Shown in pieces: positions 49,423 to 60,140 of a stretch of 64,000 bases of DNA. This DNA is from Phytoseiulus persimilis. Lineage: Eukaryota > Arthropoda > Arachnida > Mesostigmata > Phytoseiidae. The notes beneath the pieces were generated by a model. The model ran no database searches, was not told the origin of the DNA, and saw only the letters and a program-made list of their open reading frames with translations. The stretch covers positions 2,734,775-2,798,774 of the forward strand of contig CM075104.1 in NCBI GenBank assembly GCA_037576195.1, given 5' to 3'. The position numbers and the translations under genes were made by a program. Position 1 is the stretch's first letter. Each line of letters opens with the position of its first letter.

Positions 49423-52361
49423 ATGCCGGGAACTGTTTACCTTGATGTTGCGGTGAAGTTCGACGATGACGACGAGAGCCAGGTCACGCCGAGCGACTCT
49501 GTTTGGCACTCGCGGTTCCCGCTGCTCGCCGTCGCGTACGCGAAAGGTGTCGGAGGACTCGTGCGCGTCGTCGAGTATTCGCTCGATCATGACAACATAC
49601 GCTCGCTGGACGATTACGAAAGCGCATCGTCCCAGCCCCACCGGCTCTCTTGGCATCCTTTCGAGCGCTGTCTTGTGGTCGGCTGGGAGAACGGAGAAGT
49701 TACCATATGGACACCGATGGGAGGAACGATGCTCCAGGCCGTGCAGCACAAACAAGCTGTCTCTATTATTGAGTGGAGTACAGCACCGCCCCTCAGATTG
49801 ATCACAGCTGACGTCGCGGGTTCCTGTCTGGGCTGGCAGATACAGGATAACAGCGGAGAGCAAGCGTTTTATCATGAAATTCGGGAGAGCCTCGTGGACC
49901 TGGTGTTCCGAACCAACGCGAAGGACTTTTTCGTCGCTTCCGAAACCAGCGTCATTTACAATGTGGCCGAGACGGGCGCATGCCAGGACTTACTCCGCGT
50001 GGACGGAACTCTGATCCGTCTGCTGTACAACTGCGACAACAACGCCCTGGTCACGGTGACGGACAACCTCGTCGTGTCGCAGTTTCGCGTCGGCGATGAA
50101 GGCTCTCTCGAGCAGATCAGCCGCATAAAACTGGCCGGGTCCGGCTACCGGGCTCAAATTGAATGGCTCGTTCAGGGCGTTCTGGTGGTCGCTGCGGGGG
50201 ATACGGTCCTGAGGATCGTAAACTTGAGGACGAACGAAAACGCCACGCTGAAAGTCAGCTCAGATAACGCAACCGAGTTTTTCGTGGCTCTAGCCGTCGA
50301 CAGCGGCGGCCGGCACGTCTGCGCGGGCACGACGAATGGTCGCGTGTTCGTTTGGACCGATCCCTCGACTTCGGACGACGCGGAAGAGAGGAACTCGCAT
50401 CCGTATGAAATAGGAGTTGCAGGGAATCTGAGGACGTTGAGCGTCTGCTGCGCTCATGGCCTGCTGAGTGCCGTGGCGCTTGGCGTCACGGTGTTCCGAG
50501 CTCGCGAGCCCTGCACCGCCTATTCCTCGCAGCTGCTCGTGGCGCAATCGGCGGCGCGGAAGGCCTACATCGACGTCATCCACATGTCGAGCAGCATCAA
50601 GCTGGAAACCGAAGTGGCGATCAGAGCCGTCTTCGCGGGGCGCGATGTTGTCGCGGTCTCGAACAAAAAACGTATCCTGTTCTACGAGCTGCAACACGCC
50701 TCAAAAACAGTGAAATTCGTGGGGGCGACGAACACGAGCTCGACGCTGGTTTCCCTCCACGACCAAAACGCGTTCGTCATCGAAAACGGCCAAATCCAAG
50801 TGAGATCCTTCCAAGGGGTTCTGAAGCAAACCATCGTCGCCCAGCAGGACGAAGGAGAAATCCTGTCGATTCACGTTGCAGGCTATTTCATGGGCGTTGG
50901 GAGCAGCAAAGGATTCATCCGCTTGTGGGACGTCGGTGGCAGGAAGGAAATCACTTCGCACGCCGGACCCAAGTCATTGCTTATTCCAGAGCGATCCAAA
51001 CTCCACAGCGTCCGATGCAACTCGAACGGCACCAAAGTGAGCGCTATTGTCACTTCCGCAGGAGGCGGTCGAATGCTCCCCCTATTGTATGTCTGGGACA
51101 TCGAGGAAGACGATGTGTCCTGCTTGGACTTCTCCAAAACTACGAACGAAGGCGACCGAAACCGAACTCACAAGGATATGAGCGGCACCTTCCCCACCAA
51201 TCACATCTGGGATGCTGAGGATCCCCGACTGCTGCTGGTGGAGTGTCATCCGGATGACAGCACGGGACAGGCGATAATAGCCATGGTGTTCGCCACCGCG
51301 GAGTTCGGGCTGGTGGTCCAGGATGCGACTACTTTCGATCACAAGAACTTCACCTTGATCGGCATTTCGGTCCCGTATATCTACATGGCCGGATCCGGAT
51401 CCCGAGAAACATTTGGCATTCCGGAGAAAATGACGTACACGAGGAACGTCTACCGGCAGAGCATGCGCGACTTCGCCGGTGTGGAGTCGTGCGACCGGGA
51501 AACTCGAGAAGCGATCCTTAAATTGAGCTTCTATCTCACGGTGGGAAACATGGATGAGGCGTTCGCTGCGATCAGGAGTATCAAAAACGAATCTGTCTGG
51601 GAAAATATGGCTCGAATGTGTGTCAAAAATAGGAGACTCGACGTGGCGCCCGTGTGTTTGGGAAAGATGAAACGCGTTTCCGCTGCGATGGCTCTGCGTC
51701 AGGTCCAGGAGAAATACCCTGACAACGTCGACCTCCAGGTTGGTTCCGTATCGACTCATCTTGTGGTCGTCCCATACTCCTAGAATAGATCCTGCTCGTT
51801 GACCTGGTTGCCGAAAGCTATTCCCGCATGAACCTTTGTGTTACGAAAAAAGGGGGAGAACACGAAACGGACAAAAAAAAAAGTACATAAGAGCAGCAGA
51901 GCCAGAAGGAAATGCGGTTCGTGTGAGGAGGCGACCTTGTCGACCACTCATCGAGTCGTCGGGAAGCGCTGCCAATAAGAAAAGGGCGGAGATCGGACGT
52001 TCTATCATCCGCGAGGCACAAACACCCAGTCGGATGGCTAGCCGGCCAGACAGTCACTCCTAATAAGATGGGCTCCCATTTTCCCTCCCTTCGCGGGTGT
52101 CGTAACCAGCCGCATTGTCACTTACACAGGTTGCGACCTTGGCAATCCACCTCGGGATGATGGAAGAGGCCAAGGACCTCCTTGAACTCAGCGGGGATCA
52201 TCGAATGCTCGTTAAACTGCTGTGCGATTCCAACAAGTGGGAAGAGGCGTTGGAGCTGGCGGAAAATAAGAGTCGGATCAACCTCAAGAACACGTATTTC
52301 AGGTGAGGCTGTAAATCGCGTTGAAAATTACTCCGATTCCCACCTGAACGAGAGGGGAAGC

Positions 52362-52402
<41 letters not shown>

Positions 52403-55400
52403 CTCTCGCTCTCAATGCAAGAAAGAGGAGAAAACCTCGCAGGAACGACCCGTGATGCCGCAAGATCCATAGTTTTGGTTGCAGATACGCGAAGCACTTA
52501 GAAGAGCTTGGGAAAATTCAGGAGGCCATTCTGTACTACGAAAAATCCAATACCCACCTTCAGCAAGTTCCTCGAATGCTCGTCGAAAAAGATATACACG
52601 GACTCGAGACCTACATCGTCAAAAGCAGGGAGCCGCAGTTCTATAAATGGTGGGCTCAATATCTCGAAAGTCAGGGCGATACCGAGGAAGCTCTGCGTTA
52701 TTACGAGATGGCGAAAGACTTCGTCAGCCTGGTGAGTGAGCGGTCCACAGACACACACGCACGCACAAGAGATACGCACTATCAAGATATTTCTACTCAT
52801 GTCACGTACGAACTCTCCCGACAACCCTGCGCTCGGTGGGTAGTCGTCATTCGCTCTCCCTAAGTTTCACTTTCCCCAGGTCCGGATAAACTGCTTCTTT
52901 AACAATGTGGACACCGCCATGGAAATCGCCAATGACGTTGGAGACCGCGCAGCATGTTTCCACTTGGCTAGACATCTGGAATCAATCGATAGATCTTCGG
53001 ATGCTGTGCATTTCTTTTCAAAGGTATAGCGCATGCATTCGAACACTTTTCCGAGCTTTCTGCGGGTCGGCTTTTCCTCCTGAAAGCTCTGCGCAGGAAA
53101 TTCCCGTCGATGGACGTATAAACCAGTTACGGTTGTCTCGTTGCTCCGAATTCCAGGCTGGGGCGATTTCGAATGCATTGCGCGTGTGCAAAGACAACGG
53201 AATGGATGACCAGCTTTTCTACCTCGCGATTCAAAGTCGGAACAACCAGGACATGCTAGACGTCGCGGCTCACTTCGAGCAGGAGGGAGAAACTCAACGC
53301 GCTGTGACGCTTTACCAGGTCCTTCAGTTTCCTCTGATACCTCCGTCCCTCTATTCCGGATTCTTCTTCGGACGGGCATAGCATATGAAGCTCTCCATAT
53401 CAAGTATAATAAGAACCCAGACGCTGTGTTGGAGGTCCATTTTCGGGGAACGAACTCGAGATCTGCAGAGCTAGTTTGGATGCGAGCGTGTCTCACACAG
53501 GGCTCCTGTTCCACAAGAAACGAAGAATACTGTTCCCAAGTTCTTAACAGCTCGGCTGACTTCTTGGCGTGGCTATTTTGGAAGGGCCACTCACTCGGTA
53601 TCCGTGCATAGAATTCATTCGTTCCTTCCGGGAAACAAACCGACCAACTCCCGAGCCGAGAGGGTAGTCGCCGGTGGCGCACACCCCGTGATGTTGTGGA
53701 TAAAGTCGTTGTACACAGATTGGGTGCGCGTCGACTCCCTCGGTCGGAGCCCAGCGGACGGATCGGTCGACAATTCTGACGGGATCGCATTGCTGTTGCA
53801 GAAGGCAGGATGGCTTGAAAAGGCTCGAGAGCTTTCCGGTGACGCTGTGAATCTCGGAGACGAAATCATCGGGGAAGTTGCTCAGGAAATCTCCCCGAAT
53901 AGCGACGCGGCCGAGGTACAAGCGGCCACCAAGCGTCTCATAGACATGGGATTAACGGAACAGGCCGTGGAGATCCTCGCTCTGAACGGGCAGGCGTACG
54001 CGGCGCTTGATCTCTGCGACCAGTACGACGTTGATCTCACGGAACCGCTGGCTGACAAAATGCTCCGAGGAGTTTACGGGACTCCTCGAACCCAGCTGCT
54101 GAACAGGATCGCGGAGTTCTGCATCAAACAGAAAAGCTTTTTCCTCGCTGCGAAGAAGTACTCAGAGGCCGGCGATAACTCCAGCGCAATGAAAGCGTTG
54201 GTGCAGAGCGACGACACCGACAAGGTGAGCCCCCACCGAGCTCTTATGGTTGAAATCGGAGATTCCTGCCGGCGGCTTCTTGCTATGGGAAAACGTTCCG
54301 CGAAACACGTCTCAACTCGACAGGTGATCCTTTTCGCCCAGGCCATAGACGATCCCGAGATCTACGTGCAGGCGGCCAGTTACCTCCAGACGTTGAACTG
54401 GCGCTCACAACCTGCAATAATGCGCCATATAATTGAGTACTACACGGCGGCTAACGATATGGAACTGCTCGGCAATTTCTACGAGAACTGCGCGGTTTCC
54501 GAGATAGCAGAGTACCACAATTACGAGACCGCATTGAGTGCACTCAACGAAGCCTACAAGGCTCTCAAGGAAGCCCCGATCGGTGAGTAGCCCCACTCAC
54601 ATCCAACGCTTCACCGGAAGTCTCTCCATCTCGTTGAGAGCGGGGGAAGGGGTTGATCACACTTCCTTCTTCGGGGAGCGTTCAATGGAAACTGCGGCAA
54701 CAAACAGATCAATACGATCAAGGCGGACACCTGCGGGAACCGAGGCACCTCGAGAAAGTAACCTGTTTTGGTCTGAAGAGTCTTTGTACAAAGTTTTCGC
54801 GATTTTCCCTTCGAGACATTAAGGCGGGCAATATGGGTCTTCCTCGAACAATTCCACGAGATCCACTCCGTCGCGTATCATCGCGACTATCTTGAAACCC
54901 TGATACATGAACTAAAGCCCCCGACCCCGGGAGCTGATTGATGGACCCCCAAAGCTTATTCGTATCCACCTGCTTTTCTCTTTTGCTCAGGAGACGGAGC
55001 TGCCCTTAATCCATGCGACATATGACCGGCTTCCGCGACAATAACTCGAGCGTTCCCTTAGCTCGAACTGCCACAGCTTATGTCGTTTCAGGTACTGCGC
55101 TGGGAACGAAACTCGAGGCTCTCAGAGCAAAGATAAAGAACATCCAGCAGTTTTTGAAGTTGAAGAAACTGTACAAAGACGGGGAAGTGCGTGAGGCTTT
55201 AGAGAAGATCCAACAGATGTTGCAGTCGCCGGGCAGCAATCCCATTGTCCGAAGAGGAGACCTATACGCTTTCATTGTCGAGCACTACGTCGAGAACGGT
55301 CAGATGAGGTAAACTCGGGGCGTTTACTGCGATGTCACCTCTACTTGGCACCGAGATCGAGCACACGGCTTGCGAGAATGATGAGAAGAACGACGCTAAA

Positions 55401-55831
55401 TGCTAATAATGCACTCACAAGCCAAGCGGACAGAGGAGCGCACAACACCTAACAATAGTGGATCTCATCCACCAGTGTGCGGCAGATGTTGCTCTGCCGT
55501 AGCGGCGGATGGGCTTCAGTTATCAGTCTGCTATCTATACCCCAGTCGCTCAACAATCATTCCTTCCTCCAGGACGGCACTGCGCAAATTGGAAGAAATG
55601 GAGGCCGACTGCAGCGAAGGTGCCAATAGCTTCCTATCGGAAAACGTTCTGAATAAAATATTCGAATCGACGAGTGGTGGCTTCTCCAAAGCGCCGATGA
55701 ACGTTTCAACGAAGCAAGATGAAGCGCCAATAGCTGGGATGAGCGGAGACGGATCAGCGTCGGAGGCTGCAGAGATTGATGGAGTCAAGGATGTAGAACA
55801 AATGCAAGAGATTTGGACAGCGACTCCCTGA
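49423..55831 (+). CDS. IFT140: IFT140, intraflagellar transport complex A subunit, complete
   Basis: A core subunit of the IFT-A complex that drives retrograde transport and membrane-protein entry in cilia. Nine exons: 49423-51738, 52130-52302, 52485-52731, 52880-53023, 53157-53318, 53802-54224, 54324-54582, 55092-55308 and 55573-55831. All are GT..AG with consistent phase, giving 4200 coding bases or about 1399 residues (human IFT140 is about 1460). The N-terminal half carries WD40-type repeats, for example RLSWHPFERCLVVGWENGEV near residue 74 and SSKGFIRLWDVGG near 495. The C-terminal half is TPR-like helical. Diagnostic blocks are VWENMARMCVKNRRLDVAPV near residue 725, FYKWWAQYLESQGDTEEAL, CKDNGMDDQLFYLA and LYAFIVEHYVENG, which match IFT140 rather than WDR19 or IFT122. 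The start is the first ATG in frame; it aligns with the family N-terminus and sits in a GCC-ATG context. Confidence 0.96.
52362..52398. repeat. (GT)n(GA)n microsatellite in an IFT140 intron
   Basis: About five GT units followed by about thirteen GA units, within the intron between 52302 and 52485. Confidence 0.95.
53319..53801. other. Largest internal intron in the 3' half of IFT140
   Basis: Bounded by the donor CAG-GTCC and the acceptor GCTGTTGCAG. It contains no recognisable coding or RNA element. Confidence 0.85.
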
Positions 55832-55862
55832 GAGCCGCGCTACACGAATCGAGGAACTTTCC

Positions 55863-55868
55863 AATAAA
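55863..55868 (+). terminator. IFT140 polyadenylation signal AATAAA
   Basis: Canonical hexamer 31 bases after the IFT140 stop codon, implying a very short 3'UTR. Confidence 0.8.
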
Positions 55869-56588
55869 ATTCATCCAACGTTGTGTTTCACCGCGGAGAG
55901 CCATTGTTCAGGAGCGTTGCCTTGGCCCCACTCCCCGATTCCTCGCTGAACTTGACGCTTTGATATCCTGCTCCAGGTGCATGTTCCGGCAGGGGATGTG
56001 ACCCCCTAGCCGGAGTGTTTCTCAACCTCAGCAGCCAGACAGCGAGAATTTATCGGGATGGGCTGCTCACGCCGATGCTCAGGAGTGATCGCAATGAGCT
56101 AGAGGTCAGATCAGCGACTTTCCTCCAAGCAGCAGGTGTGCCTATGAGAGCGGTAATAATTCAATCAATCGCGATGACGGAACGCGCAACGAGTGTTCCC
56201 GAATGGCGACCGGTTGTTGGTGTCGGTGGCAGCGGCGCGGCGGACGATGACTGAAATAAGCTCATCAATGATTCTCGGAGCACTGCGCTGCCCCAGGCCA
56301 TATCTGTTGACTCATAACGCACAGACGATCCGGTTATCGACACAGTATATGATACAAACCTGGTCGGAATACTCGACGATACGCTGACTGAGAGCAACTC
56401 AATGGGTTCGGAGAAAGACAGACATCATCAGTTGTGGGATGACAAGATTCTATGAAGTTATTCCGACTTTTCAGTCAAATGTTCAGCATAAATGCAGCCA
56501 TGAGCCCATCGCTCTACTCCGCTTTCTCGCGCGTTCAGACTCTGAAAGCAACGATCACAACGTTGGGAGGAAACGTTCGGAAAACGTT

Positions 56589-56909
56589 TCAGAGCAAATG
56601 CCCCCCGAATGAGAAACGGATGTTCGAGAAAAGCTGTACACAGCCAGCATTAGGTCGTAGACGAATTTCTCGCAGTCTGACTGCGATGCGAGTTTCCTCC
56701 CACATCACGTCACGACTCAGGGCCAAATATTCATCAGGCCCCGATAACCGATTTTCCGGGGTCCATTCGAAATGCTGCTCCGTTTGAAAATTCATCCAGA
56801 GTTCAACCAGCTCGAAATTGAATCGTTGAGACAGGAATGAGAGCAATGCGTTGCTGAGGATATTCCACCCCTGCGTTACAGGATCCCTGCGATCACTTGA
56901 TCCGGGATT
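56589..56909 (-). CDS. Candidate 106-codon open frame, possible gene relic
   Basis: The minus strand is open for 107 codons (including stop) after a TGA at 56912-56910. The composition is very protein-like: VTQGWNILSNALLSFLSQRF, then HFEWTPENRLSGPDEYLAL and RDVMWEETRIAVRLREIRLR, rich in Trp, Phe and Glu. There is no early ATG; the first is deep inside the frame. It could be an exon fragment, a pseudogene or a transposon remnant. I do not recognise the family. Confidence 0.3.
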   Translation of the reverse strand, partial: NPGSSDRRDPVTQGWNILSNALLSFLSQRFNFELVELWMNFQTEQHFEWTPENRLSGPDEYLALSRDVMWEETRIAVRLREIRLRPNAGCVQLFSNIRFSFGGHLL

Positions 56910-57003
56910 TCAGTGCTGGACCTAATCACGTAATCGAACGGAACTGATTCCAAGAGGAAAATCGAGCTCATCATAAATCGAATCGAATTTTCAGCCCCAA
57001 TGA

Positions 57004-57009
57004 TTTATT
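57004..57009 (-). terminator. Displaced native PUM3 polyadenylation signal
   Basis: AATAAA on the minus strand, 11 bases beyond the left target-site duplication. Removing the transposon would place it 18 bases after the PUM3 stop codon, the same compact arrangement seen for IFT140. It is now about 3.1 kb from the stop. Confidence 0.75.
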
Positions 57010-57020
57010 GTCGGAACATA

Positions 57021-57028
57021 TGTACAGC
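57021..57028. repeat. Left target-site duplication of hAT element
   Basis: TGTACAGC, identical to 60133-60140. Eight bases is the standard hAT duplication length. Confidence 0.97.
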
Positions 57029-57271
57029 CAGTGGCGTGCAACTACCTAGTGCCGCCCGGGGCGGAACCGCCTGACTTGGAAAATGCCGCCCCTCCACTGA
57101 TTTCCCCTGACGTTATCGGCATCACATTTTTGGAAGCAGCTTCGTCAGTGTCAGCAAACGCAAGTCTAACTAGCCCTGGTCTGATTATTGGGAAGGTTTC
57201 CATCCCTCGCGACGTGGATGCTCGGACAATGAGAGACTTATTTTTTGTTTTCTCTTCCCTTTTATTTTTCG

Positions 57272-59799
57272 TTACAGACTCCGCTGAGCGCCCATGGTTG
57301 ACCGGAGATAGGTTTTCATCAACTTCAGTTTGGAGAAACTGCGCTCGCAAATCGCAACGCTGATCCCGATAGTCAGGAGGATCCGAATTAGAATCACGAT
57401 GTTCGCAAGTGAATTCCTGAGCTCGTATTTCTGTATGAAATGTAGAAGGTCGAGTGGGCCTCCGTCTACGATTCGTTTCCTCTCTCCAGACTCGGCAGAA
57501 TCAATCAAACTTTGGAGTCTAGTTCTTTCGATCTTGAATTCCTCTTCGTCTATGTCTTCCTTGTGATTCGTGAGGTCACAGTGATAATCACTATTGAGGA
57601 GATTGCAGGGATTCAAAACATTGAAATCTCCAGCGATTTTGCAGACTTGATCGAATCGCGACTCGATTTCCGTTCAGTGCTCCCGACATATCTTGCTCCA
57701 ATTCTTCGTCGAAAGGCAGTAGAGAATTCCTTCGACGCAGAGGAATAGAGATATCGTTTTCCTCGCAGTGATTTCGTGCGCATACGATGGTATTCTTGAC
57801 GAGTTCGTCTCGATTCTCGAGAAAGAAGCTACTCGGGAATTGGAGCCTCAAAACACACGGGTGCAAGTCCAGCCCTTTTTTCTGCAGGTAATTCTGCGTA
57901 TCGTTGAGCTCTCTCAAGACCGGCTTCCAGAGGTTAAGAAATATCAGGAATTGATAACTTCGAAGGAGTCCGTGCATAATCTCAGCATCCCCTCTGGTCG
58001 CTTGGTTTTCATCATCTCCTGAGAGTTCATCCAAGACCTCAAGGAGCTTCGGGAACTATCGCTTCACTGCGCTTACCGCGTCGCCTCTTGCGCTCCAACG
58101 GGTATCGATGACGCGCTTTACATTGCCCGTCGCTGCAGTAAGAGCATCCCAATGATGATTAGATCCGGAAAATAAGCAGAATAGTTTCTCGATCGTCGCG
58201 AAGAAGCTCGCGGATTTCCCGGATGCTGAGGCCGCGTGTAGACCCGCTAGATTCAGCGAATGATTGCAGCAAGCGATTAACTCTGCCCGCGAATTGACTT
58301 CTCTGATCCTAGCTTGCATCCAGAACGACAACCAGCCATTACGGGCGCATTGTCGTAGGCCTGGCCTCGGCAATTCTGTAGGTCGAGAGCATCGTTCGCC
58401 AAAGTCGCTAGTATCATTGCTGTGATGCCAGCCGCGTCTTTGTTCTTGGTTTCAACAAATCCGACGAAGGACTTCATAACCTTGACGTTCTTACCTTCCA
58501 AGACGATGTATCGCTATACTTGACTGGTCTGGTCCCTGTGCGAGATGTCTGGAGTATTATCGAATATCATTGCGTAATATATCGCTGCTTTCACCTGTTG
58601 TATGATATGATTTCGAACACATTCGCCAAGTTCTTCAATGAACTTGTTCTGGGTACGGTTGGACAGGTGGGTCACGCGTCTTGTCTTCGATAGTTGGCCT
58701 CTGACAAGATGCTCGCGGAGCGCGGGATCCCTTTTAGCCATGAGATGGACGAGCTCGATGAAATTTCCTCGGCTGAATTCACCGTCAAAATCAACGTCGT
58801 AAATATTTTTCTCACAATGACCGCGGAAAGCCAAGTTCTGAAGAGCCAGATACTTGACTATATCCACTAATGTACTAAGTATTTCTTCCCTTTTCTCTAA
58901 CTCAGAGCTCATCTGCCGCTGTCTTTTCTCGTCGATAGTCTCGTTACGATCGATTCTGATGCGGAGTTCCTCCCACTTGGTGAGTGCATCCTGATGAGTT
59001 GGGCTTGCTTCGTGCTCCGGGACTTTCGGGTTCAATTTCCACCATTTTCCAAAACCTTCTTTCGAACTGAATTCGCAAAAAAATTCCCGGCTGAAGAGCC
59101 GACAGCAGAACCAGAAGAGGGCAGATTCTGACGGAGAATACACCATCCAATTTCTCAGTATTTTCTCGCCATTCTGGTTCCTTCGGAAAAACCAATCTCT
59201 GGTCAGACGACGGTCTTGCCCTTTAGTTTGTTCACCGGGACGCGTCGCTTTCTCGAAATTAAAATCCAGTTTCTGGAGAGAGACCATATCGCGGCGGGCG
59301 AAAATGAGAGCTCAAAGTCCTGGGCCACATCTTGACCTGAATCGAACGATATCTCCCGGACTGGAGAATCTTCTCCCTGGCTACTCCGTGGCTGTGCGTG
59401 GAAACCGTCACTGAGCTCAACTCTCTGAGCTTCACTAACGACAGATTCCACTTGCCTTGCTGAGCCGCCACGGAGCTGCGCACCAACCGGGTTCGACACC
59501 AGTTCGTTGGTACTCTGGTCGGCAGTATTACTGACATTTTCGGAGGATGCGTTACGGGTATCGCCGGCAGCTGACGCGTTGGCATTACTCGAAGCTTTAG
59601 CCATGACCCCTTGTGGATGCAAGCACTTGAGGAAACTTCCCCTTAGTTTCTTCATTTCTTCCTCTCTCAGTTTCCGCTTCTTCCCGGATGCGGCACCGCT
59701 CTCCTTGACGCGTTTCATGTCCAACTGAACTTTCTTGTTGACTTCCTCAACTCGATTGACAAACGACCTTGCGGCACCGCTCTCCTTGACGCGTTTCAT
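57272..59799 (-). pseudogene. hAT transposase (ZMYM1/TTF-like), broken
   Basis: The N-terminus MKRVKESGAASGKKRKLREE is typical of this branch; the first ATG is at 59799. Then come NGEKILRNWMVYSPS, a His-containing KVPEHEASPTHQDALTKWEE, FDNTPDISHRDQTSQV, NCRGQAYDNAPVMAG, CCNHSLNLAG, VIDTRWSARGDAV and the C-terminal dimerisation motif CERSFSKLKLMKTYLRSTM. The domain order is complete, but the frame is interrupted by shifts near 59205-59287, 58277-58373, 57591-57660 and 57285, and by in-frame TAG codons at 58516-58514 and 58058-58056. An 81-base tandem duplication near the N-terminus is in frame. Introns cannot explain the in-frame stops. Non-functional as it stands. Confidence 0.93.
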
Positions 59800-59851
59800 G
59801 TCCAACTGAACTTTCTTGTTGACTTCCTCAACTCGATTGACAAACGACCTT
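59690..59851. repeat. 81-bp perfect tandem duplication in the transposase N-terminus
   Basis: Two copies, 59690-59770 and 59771-59851. Each encodes the same 27-residue unit including MKRVKESGA, and the length is a multiple of three, so the frame is kept. Confidence 0.95.
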
Positions 59852-60015
59852 GCCTACGGTCACGTCACCACGCAAAACTATTAGTGAACGGCTCTGCCTA
59901 GGTTTCTACGCCTTGGCTCTAATCGTAAGTCCAACGGTTTGGGGAGAGCGGTCTTGAAAGACGACGAAATTGAACTGAAATCTTGATGCGTAGCTTTCTC
60001 GTAACCGTGAATTTT

Positions 60016-60021
60016 TTTATT
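60016..60021 (-). terminator. Transposon-borne AATAAA downstream of PUM3
   Basis: A canonical hexamer in the PUM3 sense, about 119 bases after the stop codon and before the transposase start. Probably the functional polyadenylation signal of the interrupted allele, but usage is inferred. Confidence 0.5.
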
Positions 60022-60086
60022 GATGCCGGAACTCGCGACAGGAAAGAGTGACAATGCCGCCCCCGGAAAGTGCCGCCCGGGGCGGA

Positions 60087-60109
60087 CCCCCCCCCCCCCC
60101 CCCCCCCCC
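60087..60109. repeat. 23-base homopolymer C run in hAT end
   Basis: An uninterrupted run of C on the plus strand, hence G in the PUM3 transcript. The true length may differ through sequencing or slippage. Confidence 0.85.
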
Positions 60110-60132
60110 TGCCCTCCCTATGCACGCCACTG

Positions 60133-60140
60133 TGTACAGC
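60133..60140. repeat. Right target-site duplication of hAT element
   Basis: TGTACAGC. Its last base is the complement of the final G of the PUM3 stop codon TAG (60142-60140). Confidence 0.97.

Larger units (their letters stand above)
55869..57028. other. Region between the convergent IFT140 and PUM3 genes
   Basis: Contains a candidate minus-strand open frame (56589-56909) and, at its right edge, the displaced native 3' end of PUM3. Nothing else recognisable. Confidence 0.6.
57029..60132 (-). mobile_element. Full-length hAT DNA transposon, non-functional
   Basis: A 3104-base element bounded by perfect 12-base inverted repeats (CAGTGGCGTGCA at the left, its complement at the right) and flanked by an identical 8-base duplication. 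Both ends also carry a GTGCCGCCCGGGGCGGA block inside the terminal repeat. A run of 23 C lies at 60087-60109. The transposase lies on the minus strand and belongs to the hAT branch with an N-terminal TTF/ZMYM1-type region, but is broken by several stops and frameshifts. The element sits immediately after the PUM3 stop codon, transcribed in the same direction as PUM3. The perfect duplication suggests a fairly recent insertion, whereas the decayed transposase means it was mobilised by another source or has since decayed. Confidence 0.95.

Noticed and set aside
52867..53790. 307-codon minus-strand frame
   Set aside because: It lies antisense over IFT140 exons whose splicing and conservation are clear, so it is a shadow frame.
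57029..60132. Transposase as a live gene with introns
   Set aside because: The in-frame TAG codons at 58514 and 58056 and the multiple frame changes interrupt conserved motifs without splice sites at the breaks.
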